64,000 nucleotides of DNA from Nocardia carnea NBRC 14403 (lineage in GTDB: Bacteria > Actinomycetota > Actinomycetes > Mycobacteriales > Mycobacteriaceae). Positions 47,908 through 56,329 of this stretch are shown here, piece by piece. The stretch is from the NCBI RefSeq assembly GCF_000308515.1, contig NZ_BAFV01000039.1, positions 248,001 to 312,000 on the forward strand, read 5' to 3'. How positions within the stretch are numbered: the stretch's first letter is position 1; each line of letters opens with the position of its first letter. The notes beneath the pieces were generated by a model. It did no database searches and was not told the origin of the DNA. It saw only the letters and a list, made by a program, of their open reading frames with translations. The position numbers were made by a program, and so were the translations under genes.

Positions 47908-49140
47908 GTGACTGCTGCTGAAGATCGTCCGCTGTGGGCCATCCGGATGCGCTCGGAACGCGATGCGCGTGGGTGGTCACAGGCCGAGGCGGTACGCGCG
48001 CTTCGCGCCAAATCGTCCCAGAACCTACCCACCGACAGCACTCTGCTACGTAATTGGCGGCGTTGGGAATCGGGCGAATCCCGCCCCGACGATTTCTACG
48101 CTCCCCTCATCGCCGCCGCCTTCGATACCGTCGCCGCGGCGTTCTTCCCCAAGGCCCGCCCGAGCCGCGACGACGAATTGCTCACCGCCACCGGTATGGA
48201 CACGCTCGAATTCATGGGCCGGCTACGGATGTCCGATGTTTCGACCGCCACCCTCGATGCCGTCCGGATCACCGCCGAACGACTCTGCCGCGACTACGCC
48301 TCCACCGATGCCCACCAACTGCACCGTGAAGCATCGGGGTGGCTGCGGCGGATCGCGGCCCTGCTCGACAGCCGGCTGACCCTGGCCCAGCACAAAGAAG
48401 TGCTGGAACTCGCGGGCTGGGTCGCGCTGCTCCTGGGCTGTCTCGAATACGATCTCGGCCGCCGCGGCGGCGCCGAGGCCACCCGCCGGGCCGCCCGATC
48501 CCTCGGCCTGGAATCCGGGAACACCGAAATCATCGGATGGAGTTCGGAACTGGCGGCCTGGTTCGCGCTGACCCAGGGCAACAACCGCGGGGTCATCCAG
48601 GCCGTCGATTCGGTACCGCCGGAATGCGCCGACAGCGGCGTCGGCGTCCAGCTCGCCGCCCAGCGTGCCAAAGCCTGGGCCCGCCTCGGCGACCGCAGCG
48701 CGGTGGACGCGGCACTGGCGCAGGGCCGGATGCTGCTGGACCGGCTCGGCCACCCCGAGGACCTGGAGAACCATTTCGTCGTCGACCCGCAGAAGTTCGA
48801 TTTCTATGCCATGGACTGCTGCCGGGTGGTCGGCGACGATGCGCGGGCCGAACGTTTCGCCCGAGCCGTCCTGGCCGACTCCACCACCCTGGACGGCACG
48901 GTCCGCAACCCGATGCGGGTCGCCGAAGCCCACCTCACCCTGGCGATGGTCGCCGCCCGCGGGCGCGATCTCGAACTGGCGGTCTCGGAGGGGCTGCAGG
49001 CCTTCGAATCCAAACGCCGGTCACTGCCCTCACTGTTGTGTATCGGCGGCGAGGTCGGACGGGAACTGATGGCCCATTTCCCCGACGATCCACGGACTCA
49101 GGAGTACCTGGACGAACTCCGCGCGGTATCCGGTACCTGA
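47908..49140 (+). CDS. XRE-type HTH protein with TPR-like C-terminal region
   Basis: Protein of 410 aa. The N-terminal HTH (about 8-70, RMRSERDARGWSQAEAVRAL, then STLLRNWRRWESGESRP) is of the lambda-repressor type. The remaining 330 residues are all-helical with repeated Ala/Leu-rich pairs, as in TPR-like actinobacterial regulators (Rgg or BldD-interacting types). The start is a GTG at 47908 with no Shine-Dalgarno. Ligand and targets unknown; a peptide or resolvase-like neighbour product could be the signal. Confidence 0.8.
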   Translation: MTAAEDRPLWAIRMRSERDARGWSQAEAVRALRAKSSQNLPTDSTLLRNWRRWESGESRPDDFYAPLIAAAFDTVAAAFFPKARPSRDDELLTATGMDTLEFMGRLRMSDVSTATLDAVRITAERLCRDYASTDAHQLHREASGWLRRIAALLDSRLTLAQHKEVLELAGWVALLLGCLEYDLGRRGGAEATRRAARSLGLESGNTEIIGWSSELAAWFALTQGNNRGVIQAVDSVPPECADSGVGVQLAAQRAKAWARLGDRSAVDAALAQGRMLLDRLGHPEDLENHFVVDPQKFDFYAMDCCRVVGDDARAERFARAVLADSTTLDGTVRNPMRVAEAHLTLAMVAARGRDLELAVSEGLQAFESKRRSLPSLLCIGGEVGRELMAHFPDDPRTQEYLDELRAVSGT

Positions 49141-49166
49141 ACGTACGCCCGGCGCGGATTCACACC

Positions 49167-49688
49167 TCAGCGGTGGGCGGCGTCGGGCACCCGGGGCGGA
49201 CAGGCCGTCCCGGGGATGGTGACCAGCTCGAAATGCCACCATTCGTTGTCGAACGTGCGGCACAGCCCCCACCGGTTGCCGTTTGCCTCCAGCCACGCGG
49301 CACCGTCGCGCGGTGCGATATCGACAGCCCGGCCGGTGACATGCGTGGACTCCTCCGGCGGCAGCACCCAGCGGCGCGCCTCCTCCGGCGTGCCGTAGGT
49401 ACGCAGCCCGTCCTCCCACATCGCCTGCTGTTCGGCCGGGCTGCGATAACCGGAATTGATCCACATCGGCACACCCGCGGCATGCGCTTCCCGCTCGGCC
49501 ATGGTGTACGCGAGCGCCAGCAACGGGTCGAGCCCCTCGGTCCCCGCCGCCGCGGTCTCCGTCAGCGGCGGGACCGGGAACGGGTAGGCGGCGGCCTCGG
49601 CGCCACCGAAGGCGAGGGCACCGGCAGCTACCGCCGATACCGCCACCGCAACGGCGCGACCGGTTGATACTCGCAGGCGGAGGGGCAT
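49167..49688 (-). CDS. Secreted M15B (VanY-type) D-alanyl-D-alanine carboxypeptidase
   Basis: Exported peptidase of 173 aa. A signal peptide (about 1-33, VAVAVSAVAAGALAFGGAEAAA) precedes the catalytic domain. Zinc-site and substrate motifs are SGYRSPAEQQAMW, ESTHVTGRAVDI (His and Asp ligands) and EWWHFELV (His ligand). The family trims the terminal D-Ala of peptidoglycan stems; whether this one confers glycopeptide tolerance cannot be told. The ATG at 49688 has TAAGAT (49696-49701) 7 nt upstream. Convergent with the XRE gene. Confidence 0.88.
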   Translation of the reverse strand: MPLRLRVSTGRAVAVAVSAVAAGALAFGGAEAAAYPFPVPPLTETAAAGTEGLDPLLALAYTMAEREAHAAGVPMWINSGYRSPAEQQAMWEDGLRTYGTPEEARRWVLPPEESTHVTGRAVDIAPRDGAAWLEANGNRWGLCRTFDNEWWHFELVTIPGTACPPRVPDAAHR

Positions 49689-49975
49689 GCGGATAATCTT
49701 ATCGACCGCATTGCCACCGCCCAGCCGCGTTATCTATGAGCTGCACAGATGTGACCCTGCCGGAGGGCCCCACAGGTACTCCGATGCCGCCGCCCAGGCT
49801 CGATGACGCGTGAGTCGCGTCGCATCCCGTGTTGTCACCGGCAGCTTTCGGACGTCGGTGACATCCGACCGCGCCTGCTCCGTGTCGTGGTAAAGGTTGT
49901 CGGTGGCGGTCGTTGCGATCCCGGCCGTCGCATCGGCTACGCGTGTTGGATAGATCGACAAGGAGGGGGCCTGCC

Positions 49976-51607
49976 GTGAAAGATCCGGTTCTTGCCCACG
50001 GTGTTCGGCTACGGGATGCAAACGGAGAGGGCGACCAGCAGCGACCCGGATCGGACGATACCGACTTCGCGGCCCTGTTCGGCCTCGAACAACCGGACCA
50101 CATCGATATCGAGAAGCTCTGGCATTGTCCGCGTGATCGCCGATCCGCCGGAATTCCGATCGGTGTCACCGAGACCGGAACACCGGTCGAGCTGGTCATC
50201 CGTGCGGTCGAGAGAAGCAGGACGGGATGGTACGGACAAGGGCTGGTGGTCGGGGACGAAGATTCGGGCAGAGCCGAACTCCTCAGGGCCATCGTCCTCG
50301 GAATGGCACTACGGCAATCGCCAGAAGAAGTCAGTTTCGTCCTCGTCGATGTCTACGGCCGTGGAACCTTCGACGGATTGGAGAAGCTGCCACATCTGTC
50401 CGCGCTTGTTTCCGGAGTCGCGCGTGACCGGTGCCTGCTGGATCGTCTCTTCGCAGCTCTGTCGGGGGAGTCCGATCGCCGCTTGAACATGCTGCCACTG
50501 TTGGGCCACTCCAGCGATATGGAAGACTGGGCGCGGGCGCGAGCCGCGGGGGCAGATCTGGACCCGGTGCCCGCGCTGGTGGTTGTCATCGACGACTTCG
50601 CCGGCATAGCCCCGGAACGACGGGAGACCCGCCAGTTCTGCGCAACTTTCGCCCGTCTCGGGAAGGTGATCAGGACTCATCTGCTGCTGGGTGTACCGGC
50701 GCAGACGGCAAGGACGGCCTCCCAGTCCGCGACCGGCTACCACATCGTGCTGGACAACAACCCCGCCTACCGATCACATACGGCATCCGCTACCGAAAAC
50801 GCCCACACGCAACCGAGGCACCGCCCCCACGGATACCTCCACGCGGGCGCCGATCCGATTCGGTTCGAAGCAACCCGCCTTTCCCGGCTGATTCCGACGA
50901 GAACTGCATCCGGGGCGGTGGTGCAGCGCCCGCTGCTCGATGTACTCGTCTCCCAGATGCATTGGCACGGACCACCGGTATTCGAGGTCTTGTTGCCACC
51001 GTTGGATACCCCGCCGACACTTCGATGAGCTCGTGGCGTATCCGATCGCGACAGCGGGGCCTCACCCGGTCGCGACGTTGAATATCCCGATCGGGATTGT
51101 CGACCGGCCATTCGATCAGCGCCGAGACCCGCTGTATGTCGACTTGTCCGGCACTCGGGGCAATCTCGCGGTCGTCGGTGCACCGGGGCCGGGAAAGTCG
51201 ACCGTGCTGCGGACGCTGATCATGGCGTTATCCCTTGTGACGGCCGCCGGCCAGGATCCGTTCAGCGACGTGTGCCTGGTGATCGACGGCTTCGAGATCG
51301 CATGGGCAAGACCCGAGCTGTGGCCGCCCTCGCCGAACTGGCGGAATATGGCCCCTCGTACGGGGTGCACCTCGTCATCACGGTCGGGAAGTGGTCACCG
51401 ATACCGTTGGCTCTCGAGGCGGGATTCGGTGGCCACGTCGAACTGTTCCCGGCCGACCCGTCGGACTCCCCGGCCGGTGAGGAACTTGCTGCCAGAGTTC
51501 CACACCTGCCGGGCTTCAGCATCACGGCGGACGGCCACCAGTTGCTCACTGCCCTACCGCCCGCATCGACGGAGATTCCGATCCGCGATCATTGGAACAC
51601 GGTGTAG
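49976..51607 (+). pseudogene. Broken EccC-like (FtsK/SpoIIIE) type VII secretion ATPase
   Basis: Remnant of the ATPase EccC of type VII (ESX) secretion. The first frame (GTG 49976 to 51028, 350 aa) holds an EccC ATPase domain beginning DFAALFGLEQPDHIDIEKLW; its Walker A is degenerate (GDEDSGRAE instead of GxTGSGKSE). One extra base near 51021 shifts the frame after LPPLDTPPTL. The next frame has a second domain with a good P-loop GAPGPGKST (about 51170-51200), then a loss of sequence and a further shift near 51300, and ends in VELFPADPSDSP. The N-terminal membrane part is missing. A strong AAGGAGGGGG site precedes the GTG. No esx, eccB or eccD genes are near. Confidence 0.78.
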
Positions 51608-51795
51608 CGGGAGCAGTCTCCATGGTGCGGCAGGGCACTCCCGGCCGACCCGCGCGCCGCATTTACTCGTGATCGGCAACAGCTGGGAGCTCATCCGGTC
51701 CTCCGGGCTGCCACATCGGTGAAGCCACAGTTACCGCACCGAGTTACCGACCAGCCGATACGCCTCTCGGTTGGTAGGTGCATCGAGTTCCAGCG

Positions 51796-51873
51796 TCATC
51801 GGTCGGGCCACCACAGGGCGATGGTGAGACCGAGTAGACCGAGCACGAGCTGCGCCAGTGCCACGTCAGCCAT
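51796..51873 (-). CDS. Tiny predicted membrane peptide
   Basis: A 25-residue frame whose start ATG overlaps the stop region of the upstream gene by 8 nt. Residues 3-20 are hydrophobic (DVALAQLVLGLLGLTIAL), followed by WWPDR, so it could be a single-helix peptide. No known family. Chance cannot be excluded at this length. Confidence 0.35.
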   Translation of the reverse strand: MADVALAQLVLGLLGLTIALWWPDR

Positions 51874-52201
51874 TCACCTGCTGCTCGTGTTCGTCTGGGT
51901 CACCGGCCCAGCGGTGGCCGCGCGGGTAGAAGCGCAGCGGGGTGATGAGCGCGGCATTCTCGGTGACCAGATGGCGGATCCCATCGACGTGCTCGAAGCC
52001 CGGCACGACTACGGCGGACGCGCCGTGCTCCCCCGCATGCCGGGCCAGGGCCAGCGCGGCGATGTGTGGCCCTGTGTCCGTGAATACGGTGAATACGAGG
52101 CGGTAGCCGTGCCGTTCCGCCAGTGTGTGCAGGTCGGCCGCGGGAGTCGGGACGTCACGCCGGACCAGCGCAACCGCCTTCGGACGCTTATCGAGGGTCA
52201 C
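51866..52201 (-). CDS. Small resolvase-N-terminal-like protein
   Basis: Protein of 111 aa with the same general fold as the product at 47.4-47.7 kb: KAVALVRRDV, a central helix, then HGASAVVVPGFEHVDGIRHLV, resembling a stand-alone serine-recombinase N-terminal domain that has lost catalytic residues. The GTG at 52201 is preferred to the ATG 6 nt upstream because that ATG lies inside the ribosome-binding sequence GGAGGATGCAC. It overlaps an upstream small gene by 14 nt. Likely co-transcribed with the tiny peptide after it. Function unknown. Confidence 0.62.
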   Translation of the reverse strand: MTLDKRPKAVALVRRDVPTPAADLHTLAERHGYRLVFTVFTDTGPHIAALALARHAGEHGASAVVVPGFEHVDGIRHLVTENAALITPLRFYPRGHRWAGDPDEHEQQVNG

Positions 52202-52385
52202 GTGCATCCTCCGGGTCCGCGCACCAGCGACGCACGGCCGCTGCGATGCATTCCAATCGCTCGACCGGCGGCAGCACCGCTACGGGCCCGTCGGGGATCC
52301 CGGAAGATCCGCTGACCCGCTTCGGTAGCTGTACCGGGACCGTCCCGAGTGTCCGACCATGACCCTGAAACCCGTTGACAGACAT
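52188..52385 (-). CDS. Small hypothetical protein
   Basis: A 65-aa frame (start MSVNGFQGHGR) ending RRWCADPEDARDPR, with a Pro-rich middle (GIPDGPVAVLPPVERLECIA). I do not recognise it. Support comes from an AGGGG sequence about 10 nt before the ATG and from the 14-nt overlap with the following gene, which suggests an operon of three small genes. Confidence 0.45.
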   Translation of the reverse strand: MSVNGFQGHGRTLGTVPVQLPKRVSGSSGIPDGPVAVLPPVERLECIAAAVRRWCADPEDARDPR

Positions 52386-52419
52386 GAGTTGACCCCTGCT
52401 CCTGGAATAGTGTTGGCAA

Positions 52420-52546
52420 GCACCCGGCGCAGGGCCCAGCACGGCATCAGCGACCAAACTGTGAATGCTGGACCGCCAGTTCGCGGCGCTCCTGGCGTTG
52501 AACTGGTGTCTCCCAGCGGTTCTGGGAGGTGGTCTGCGCCGGGTGC
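52420..52546. repeat. Long-range 13-bp perfect inverted repeat enclosing a hairpin
   Basis: GCACCCGGCGCAG (52420-52432) is the exact complement of CTGCGCCGGGTGC (52534-52546), 101 bp apart. Inside it TCCCAG (52511-52516) and CTGGGA (52522-52527) form a second short stem. The pair lies in the 323-bp divergent spacer between the small hypothetical gene and the XRE gene, where no other gene is evident. Confidence 0.7.
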
Positions 52547-52708
52547 GCCCTCAGTAGACAAGCGCTACAGGTCCTATTGGAAGCTTCCGACGCGTCAATT
52601 CCTAAGAAAATTTGCAACATTCCAGATTTCGCCCCCCGCACATTCCAGTACGAGTCACACTGCGTTCCAGTGCGGGATGTGGAGGCCCGTGCAAAGGGGA
52701 GAGAGACC

Positions 52709-53593
52709 ATGGACAGGGAGACCGACAGCACCTTCGCGCGACGGATGTTGGGGAGGCAGCTACGACATCTGCGCGAGACGTCAGGTGTCAGTGTGCAAAC
52801 GGCCCGGCAGGCAATTGGGGTCGGGCATCAGACTCTATGGCGTCTGGAGACCGGACAGTCCACCCGGATCTCGGCACTGCAGGTGCGGGAACTGTGCCGC
52901 ATCTACAAGGCACCACAGGAGGTTACGGACGTTCTCCTGGATCTTCTGAGCGGATTGTCGTACAAGTCTTGGTGGCATGCCTACCGCGAGGCCGTACCGA
53001 AGGACTTCGACCTGTATCTGGGTTTGGAGGTGGCGGCCAGTCGTTTTTTGACCTACGCACCGACGCTGCTTCCTGGGCTTGTCCAGACACAGCCGTACCG
53101 GCGCGCAATGATCTGGATATCGAATCCGGGGATGCGCACAGTAGAAGTAGAGCAGCACATCGAGATCGCGAGCCGTCGGCAGTCGCGGTTACACGACGAC
53201 CCCAGCCTGGAAGTGGAAATCCTTGTCAGTGAGGCTGCGTTGCGACACCGCATCGGAGGCCGCGCAGTGATGGCCGAACAGCTCGACTACCTCGCCGAGC
53301 TGAGCGAACTATCCCAGGTTTCGATCAGGGCCGTCCCCTTCACCGCCACTCATGTCGGCCTGGATGCGGGGCTGTTCGTCCTGCTGGAGTTCCCGCCGCA
53401 TCGGACAACATGGCTGTCAGAACCGCCGATTGTGTACGTTCAGGGCTACACCAGCGACCAGTACCTCGAGCGGCCAGAGGAAATCGACAGATACCAGATG
53501 GCAGCCGACGGCATCAGGCGCGTCGCGCTCGACGAAGACCGAACCCGAGACCTGGTGAAGAAGATAGCGAAGGAGCACCATGAACAGCGCTGA
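52709..53593 (+). CDS. XRE-type HTH regulator with DUF5753 domain
   Basis: Regulator of 294 aa. The N-terminal HTH (GRQLRHLRETSGVSVQTARQAIGVGHQTLWRLE, in parts) spans about 12-70, and the C-terminal DUF5753 domain covers about 95-285 with YAPTLLPGLVQTQPYRRA and a final YLERPEEIDRYQ. This pairing is a hallmark of actinomycete developmental regulators whose genes stand next to DUF397 genes. Both following genes are DUF397, the first overlapping by 14 nt. AGGGGAGAG precedes the ATG. Likely a DNA-binding protein modulated by its DUF397 partner. Confidence 0.9.
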   Translation: MDRETDSTFARRMLGRQLRHLRETSGVSVQTARQAIGVGHQTLWRLETGQSTRISALQVRELCRIYKAPQEVTDVLLDLLSGLSYKSWWHAYREAVPKDFDLYLGLEVAASRFLTYAPTLLPGLVQTQPYRRAMIWISNPGMRTVEVEQHIEIASRRQSRLHDDPSLEVEILVSEAALRHRIGGRAVMAEQLDYLAELSELSQVSIRAVPFTATHVGLDAGLFVLLEFPPHRTTWLSEPPIVYVQGYTSDQYLERPEEIDRYQMAADGIRRVALDEDRTRDLVKKIAKEHHEQR

Positions 53594-53795
53594 CCTACCC
53601 GGAGCCCGGTGGTTCAAGAGCAGCCGAAGTTCCGGCACCAAGGAATGCGTCGAGGCCGCGCACCTGGAAAAAGGTTTCGTCGGCGTGCGTGACTCCAAGA
53701 ATCCATCCGGTCCGGCCCTGGTCTTCAGCGCCGATGAATGGGATGCGTTTGTGGCGTTCGCGAAGGATGGCGGAACTTCCACGAGGCGGAGATGA
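53580..53795 (+). CDS. DUF397 protein
   Basis: Small protein of 71 aa with the DUF397 signature: WFKSSRSSGTKECVEAAHL, then VGVRDSKNPSGPALVFSADEWDAFV. Its start overlaps the XRE stop by 14 nt, so expression is coupled. DUF397 partners bind and restrain or activate their XRE regulators in Streptomyces (the WhiJ/AbaA-type systems). Confidence 0.88.
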   Translation: MNSADLPGARWFKSSRSSGTKECVEAAHLEKGFVGVRDSKNPSGPALVFSADEWDAFVAFAKDGGTSTRRR

Positions 53796-53862
53796 TCCGG
53801 AGGGTGACTGGGGCCGGATTCGAGGGCCTCACATTGCTCAAAGCAACGGAGGAGTGGCAAAC

Positions 53863-54066
53863 GTGAATGATCAGACGGCCGCGAACTGGTTCAAGAGCAC
53901 CCGCAGCCATGGCGGTAAGGACTGCGTGGAGGCCGCGCACCTAACCGGCGGACGGGTCGGCGTCCGGGATTCCAAGAATCCTACGGGCCCGGCCCTGGTG
54001 TTCGCTCCCGGCGAATGGGATGCCTTCCTCTCCGGCGCCAAGTCCGGCGACTTCGACCGGGCCTGA
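53863..54066 (+). CDS. Second DUF397 protein
   Basis: Tandem paralogue of the preceding gene, 67 aa: WFKSTRSHGGKDCVEAAHL and VGVRDSKNPTGPALVFAPGEWDAF. The two are about two-thirds identical, which suggests a recent duplication. The GTG start at 53863 has GGAGGAGTGG upstream. It is followed at once by a strong terminator, so XRE-DUF397-DUF397 is one transcription unit. Confidence 0.88.
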   Translation: MNDQTAANWFKSTRSHGGKDCVEAAHLTGGRVGVRDSKNPTGPALVFAPGEWDAFLSGAKSGDFDRA

Positions 54067-54078
54067 TCCCCCACTGAT

Positions 54079-54110
54079 AAGGAAACCCCTCCTTCGGGAG
54101 GGGTTTCCTT
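54079..54110 (+). terminator. Intrinsic terminator after the DUF397 pair
   Basis: Perfect 14-bp stem (54079-54092 with 54097-54110) with a stable TTCG tetraloop, 13 nt after the stop codon. Confidence 0.9.
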
Positions 54111-54130
54111 ATGAAGGAGGCCGTTAGGAG

Positions 54131-54751
54131 ATGACCGGACGCCCGTTGTCCGCCGAAGAGTGCGACCGGCTCTGGCGAGCCTGGACGCCCACCGAAACCG
54201 CCACACGGCTGTCGAGCGCCCCACCGTGCTGGTATGTCACAGGCGGGTGGGCGCTGGATCTGTTCGTCGGCGGTCTGGGACGTGAGCATTCAGACCTCGA
54301 AATCGGTGTGCCCAGCGAACGATTCGCCGATATCGCGAATGCGCTGCCCGGCTACGAATGGGACGTGGTCGGCGACGGGCAGGTGTGGCCGTATCCCGAG
54401 GAAGCCGATAATCAGCACCAGACCTGGCTGCGCGATCCGGCGACCGGGCGGTATCACCTCGATGTGTTCCGCGAGCCGCACCGTGGCGACCGGTGGGTGT
54501 GCCGCCGGGATACCTCGATCACCCTGCCCTATGACGAGCTGATACTTCACACCACCGACGGCATCCCGTATGTGATCCCCGAAGCCGTCCTCGTGTTCAA
54601 GGCGAAAGCCCGCCGAGCCAAAGACGAGACGGATTTCCTGCGGGCCCTTCCGGCAATGGACCGATCACGGCGATCTCGGTTGGCCGGCTGGCTTACCCGG
54701 GTGCACCCGGACCATCCCTGGGTAGGAACGCTTTCGGCTCACAAACACTGA
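54131..54751 (+). CDS. Aminoglycoside-adenylyltransferase-like nucleotidyltransferase
   Basis: Nucleotidyltransferase of 206 aa of the type that includes ANT(2'') and related proteins. The core motif GGWALDLFVGG with HSDLEIGV (39-60) supplies the Gly-rich loop and two acidic metal ligands, and RYHLDVF provides a third. A helical C-terminal part follows (PYVIPEAVLVFKAKARRAKDE). Members can adenylylate aminoglycosides, but many are of unknown substrate; no resistance is asserted. GAAGGAGG lies upstream, between the terminator and the ATG. Confidence 0.82.
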   Translation: MTGRPLSAEECDRLWRAWTPTETATRLSSAPPCWYVTGGWALDLFVGGLGREHSDLEIGVPSERFADIANALPGYEWDVVGDGQVWPYPEEADNQHQTWLRDPATGRYHLDVFREPHRGDRWVCRRDTSITLPYDELILHTTDGIPYVIPEAVLVFKAKARRAKDETDFLRALPAMDRSRRSRLAGWLTRVHPDHPWVGTLSAHKH

Positions 54752-54794
54752 CAGGCAACTCGCAACGCCGGTTGCGGCGTCTCACTTGCCGGGT

Positions 54795-55541
54795 TCAGGC
54801 ACCGAATCCGCCGTCGATATCCAGGCTCGCACCCGTGATATAGGCGGCGTCGGGTCCGGCGAGATACGAGACGAAGGCGCCGACTTCGGCCGAGGTGCCG
54901 AACCGGTCCGTGGCCATGACTCCGAGCAGGTTCACCGCATTGGGTCCGTCGGCGGGGTTGGCGTCGGTGTCCACCGGGCCGGGCTGGACGTTGTTGATGG
55001 TGATTCCGCGCGGCGCCAGTTCGCGCGCGAGCCCGCGAGTGAGACTCGCCAGCGCTCCCTTGGTGGCGGCGTAGATCGACTGGCCGGGGAACGGTGTGCG
55101 GTCGGCGTTGATACTGCCGATGTTGATGATTCGCCCGCCGTCGCCCATATGGACCAGCGATTCACGGACGGCAACGATCGCCGAGCGGACATTGATCGTC
55201 AGCATCGCGTCGATCTCGTCCATCTTCAGATCGGTGATCGGGCCGAAAGCGCCGATACCGGCGTTGTTGACGAGGATGTCCAGGCCGCCGAACCGGTCGA
55301 CAGTCTGCGCGACGGCGGCCTCGATATCTTGTTCGTGCAGGCTGTCGGCGTGGATCGGGTGCGCGGTGCCGCCCGCGGCGACGGCGGCGGCTGCCACAGC
55401 TTCCGCTTGCTCACCGGAATTGGCGTAGGTGAACGCCACGTTCGCACCGTCGGCCGCCAATCGGGCCACGATGCCGGCGCCGACACCCCTGGATCTTCCC
55501 GTCACCAGCGCGGTCTTGCCTTCGAGCGGTCCTGCGGTCAT
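54795..55541 (-). CDS. Short-chain dehydrogenase/reductase (3-oxoacyl-ACP-reductase-like)
   Basis: Classical SDR of 248 aa. Nucleotide-binding motif TGRSRGVGAG (14-23), NNAG (ILVNNAGIGA), catalytic Ser in IINIGSINADR, Tyr-Lys in YAATKGAL, and C-terminal GASLDIDGGFGA are all present. NADP is likely from the Arg in the first loop. It is divergent from a TetR gene with shared operator-like repeats between them, the standard layout of a repressor and its target. Substrate unknown. Confidence 0.92.
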   Translation of the reverse strand: MTAGPLEGKTALVTGRSRGVGAGIVARLAADGANVAFTYANSGEQAEAVAAAAVAAGGTAHPIHADSLHEQDIEAAVAQTVDRFGGLDILVNNAGIGAFGPITDLKMDEIDAMLTINVRSAIVAVRESLVHMGDGGRIINIGSINADRTPFPGQSIYAATKGALASLTRGLARELAPRGITINNVQPGPVDTDANPADGPNAVNLLGVMATDRFGTSAEVGAFVSYLAGPDAAYITGASLDIDGGFGA

Positions 55542-55565
55542 GTGCTCGTCCTTCGATCAAGTTAT

Positions 55566-55626
55566 GGAGTGACTACTCAATAATTCGGCCACCGGACTCG
55601 AATGTCAAATTTGAGGGATCACTCAA
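55566..55626. promoter_or_regulatory. Paired operator-like inverted repeats between SDR and TetR genes
   Basis: Two related sites: GGAGT-GACT-ACTCAA (about 55566-55580) near the SDR start and TTGAG-GGATCA-CTCAA (55611-55626) near the TetR start. Both contain ACTCAATAAT as a direct repeat. The second overlaps the TetR promoter region, whose -10 TAGAGT is at 55634-55639. Confidence 0.6.
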
Positions 55627-55645
55627 TAATCAGTAGAGTCGGAGT

Positions 55646-56239
55646 ATGCCCAGGCCACGCAAGTTCGATGAGCAGGCCGTGCTCACCGCTGCGAGAGCCC
55701 GCTTCTGGAGCGACGGCTACGCGGCTACTTCGATCCAGGACCTCACGGAGGCAACAGGACTGGGGACGCAGAGCCTGTACGGGGCATTCGGCAACAAGCA
55801 CGAGCTGTTCCTGCGGATCCTGGACGAATACGGCGCCCGGCAGGCCGCCGGACTGGAGGCCGCGATCACCGCCGACCCCAGCCCGTGGCACGGACTATTG
55901 GCGGCCGTCACCTTCGAAGACGGCGGACGCTTGGACCTACCACCCCAGGGCTGCCTGATGGCCAACAGCGCGGCAGCCCTGAGCGCTCAGGACGAACAGG
56001 TCCGAGACCGCTCGTGCCAGGCCTACTCTCATACGCTCGCACTGTTCACCCACCAAGTCGTACAAGCCCAGGAAGCCGGCGAGATCGACGTAAGCATCGA
56101 TCCGGAGGCAACCGCGCGGACGTTGTTCACCGTCATGCAAGGGATCGAATTCCTGCACAAGGCAGGGATCGGCGAAGAGGAACTGCGACTCGCCAAAACC
56201 GCCGCGGTCGAGATGATCGAACGCTCCGTCGGACACTGA
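55646..56239 (+). CDS. TetR family transcriptional regulator
   Basis: Regulator of 197 aa. HTH: ARARFWSDGYAATSIQDLTEATGLGTQSLYGAFGNKHELF, typical of the TetR_N family. The C-terminal domain resembles TetR_C_16-like tetramers with LPPQGCLMANSAA. It presumably represses the divergent SDR gene and itself. TAGAGT (55634-55639) lies 6 nt before the ATG and no Shine-Dalgarno is present, so the mRNA is probably leaderless. Confidence 0.88.
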   Translation: MPRPRKFDEQAVLTAARARFWSDGYAATSIQDLTEATGLGTQSLYGAFGNKHELFLRILDEYGARQAAGLEAAITADPSPWHGLLAAVTFEDGGRLDLPPQGCLMANSAAALSAQDEQVRDRSCQAYSHTLALFTHQVVQAQEAGEIDVSIDPEATARTLFTVMQGIEFLHKAGIGEEELRLAKTAAVEMIERSVGH

Positions 56240-56329
56240 CGCACCGCGTGCCCGCACCTGAATCGACGCTGTAAACAGCCACAGACACGGGCTATTGCCG
56301 TGCGCTGGCCGCCCGTCTAAAATCTGACC

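Noticed and set aside
49734..50021. 95-codon minus-strand frame upstream of the EccC remnant
   Set aside because: No ribosome-binding site or family similarity, and it overlaps the start of the EccC-like frame. The 49689-49975 spacer is left without a gene.
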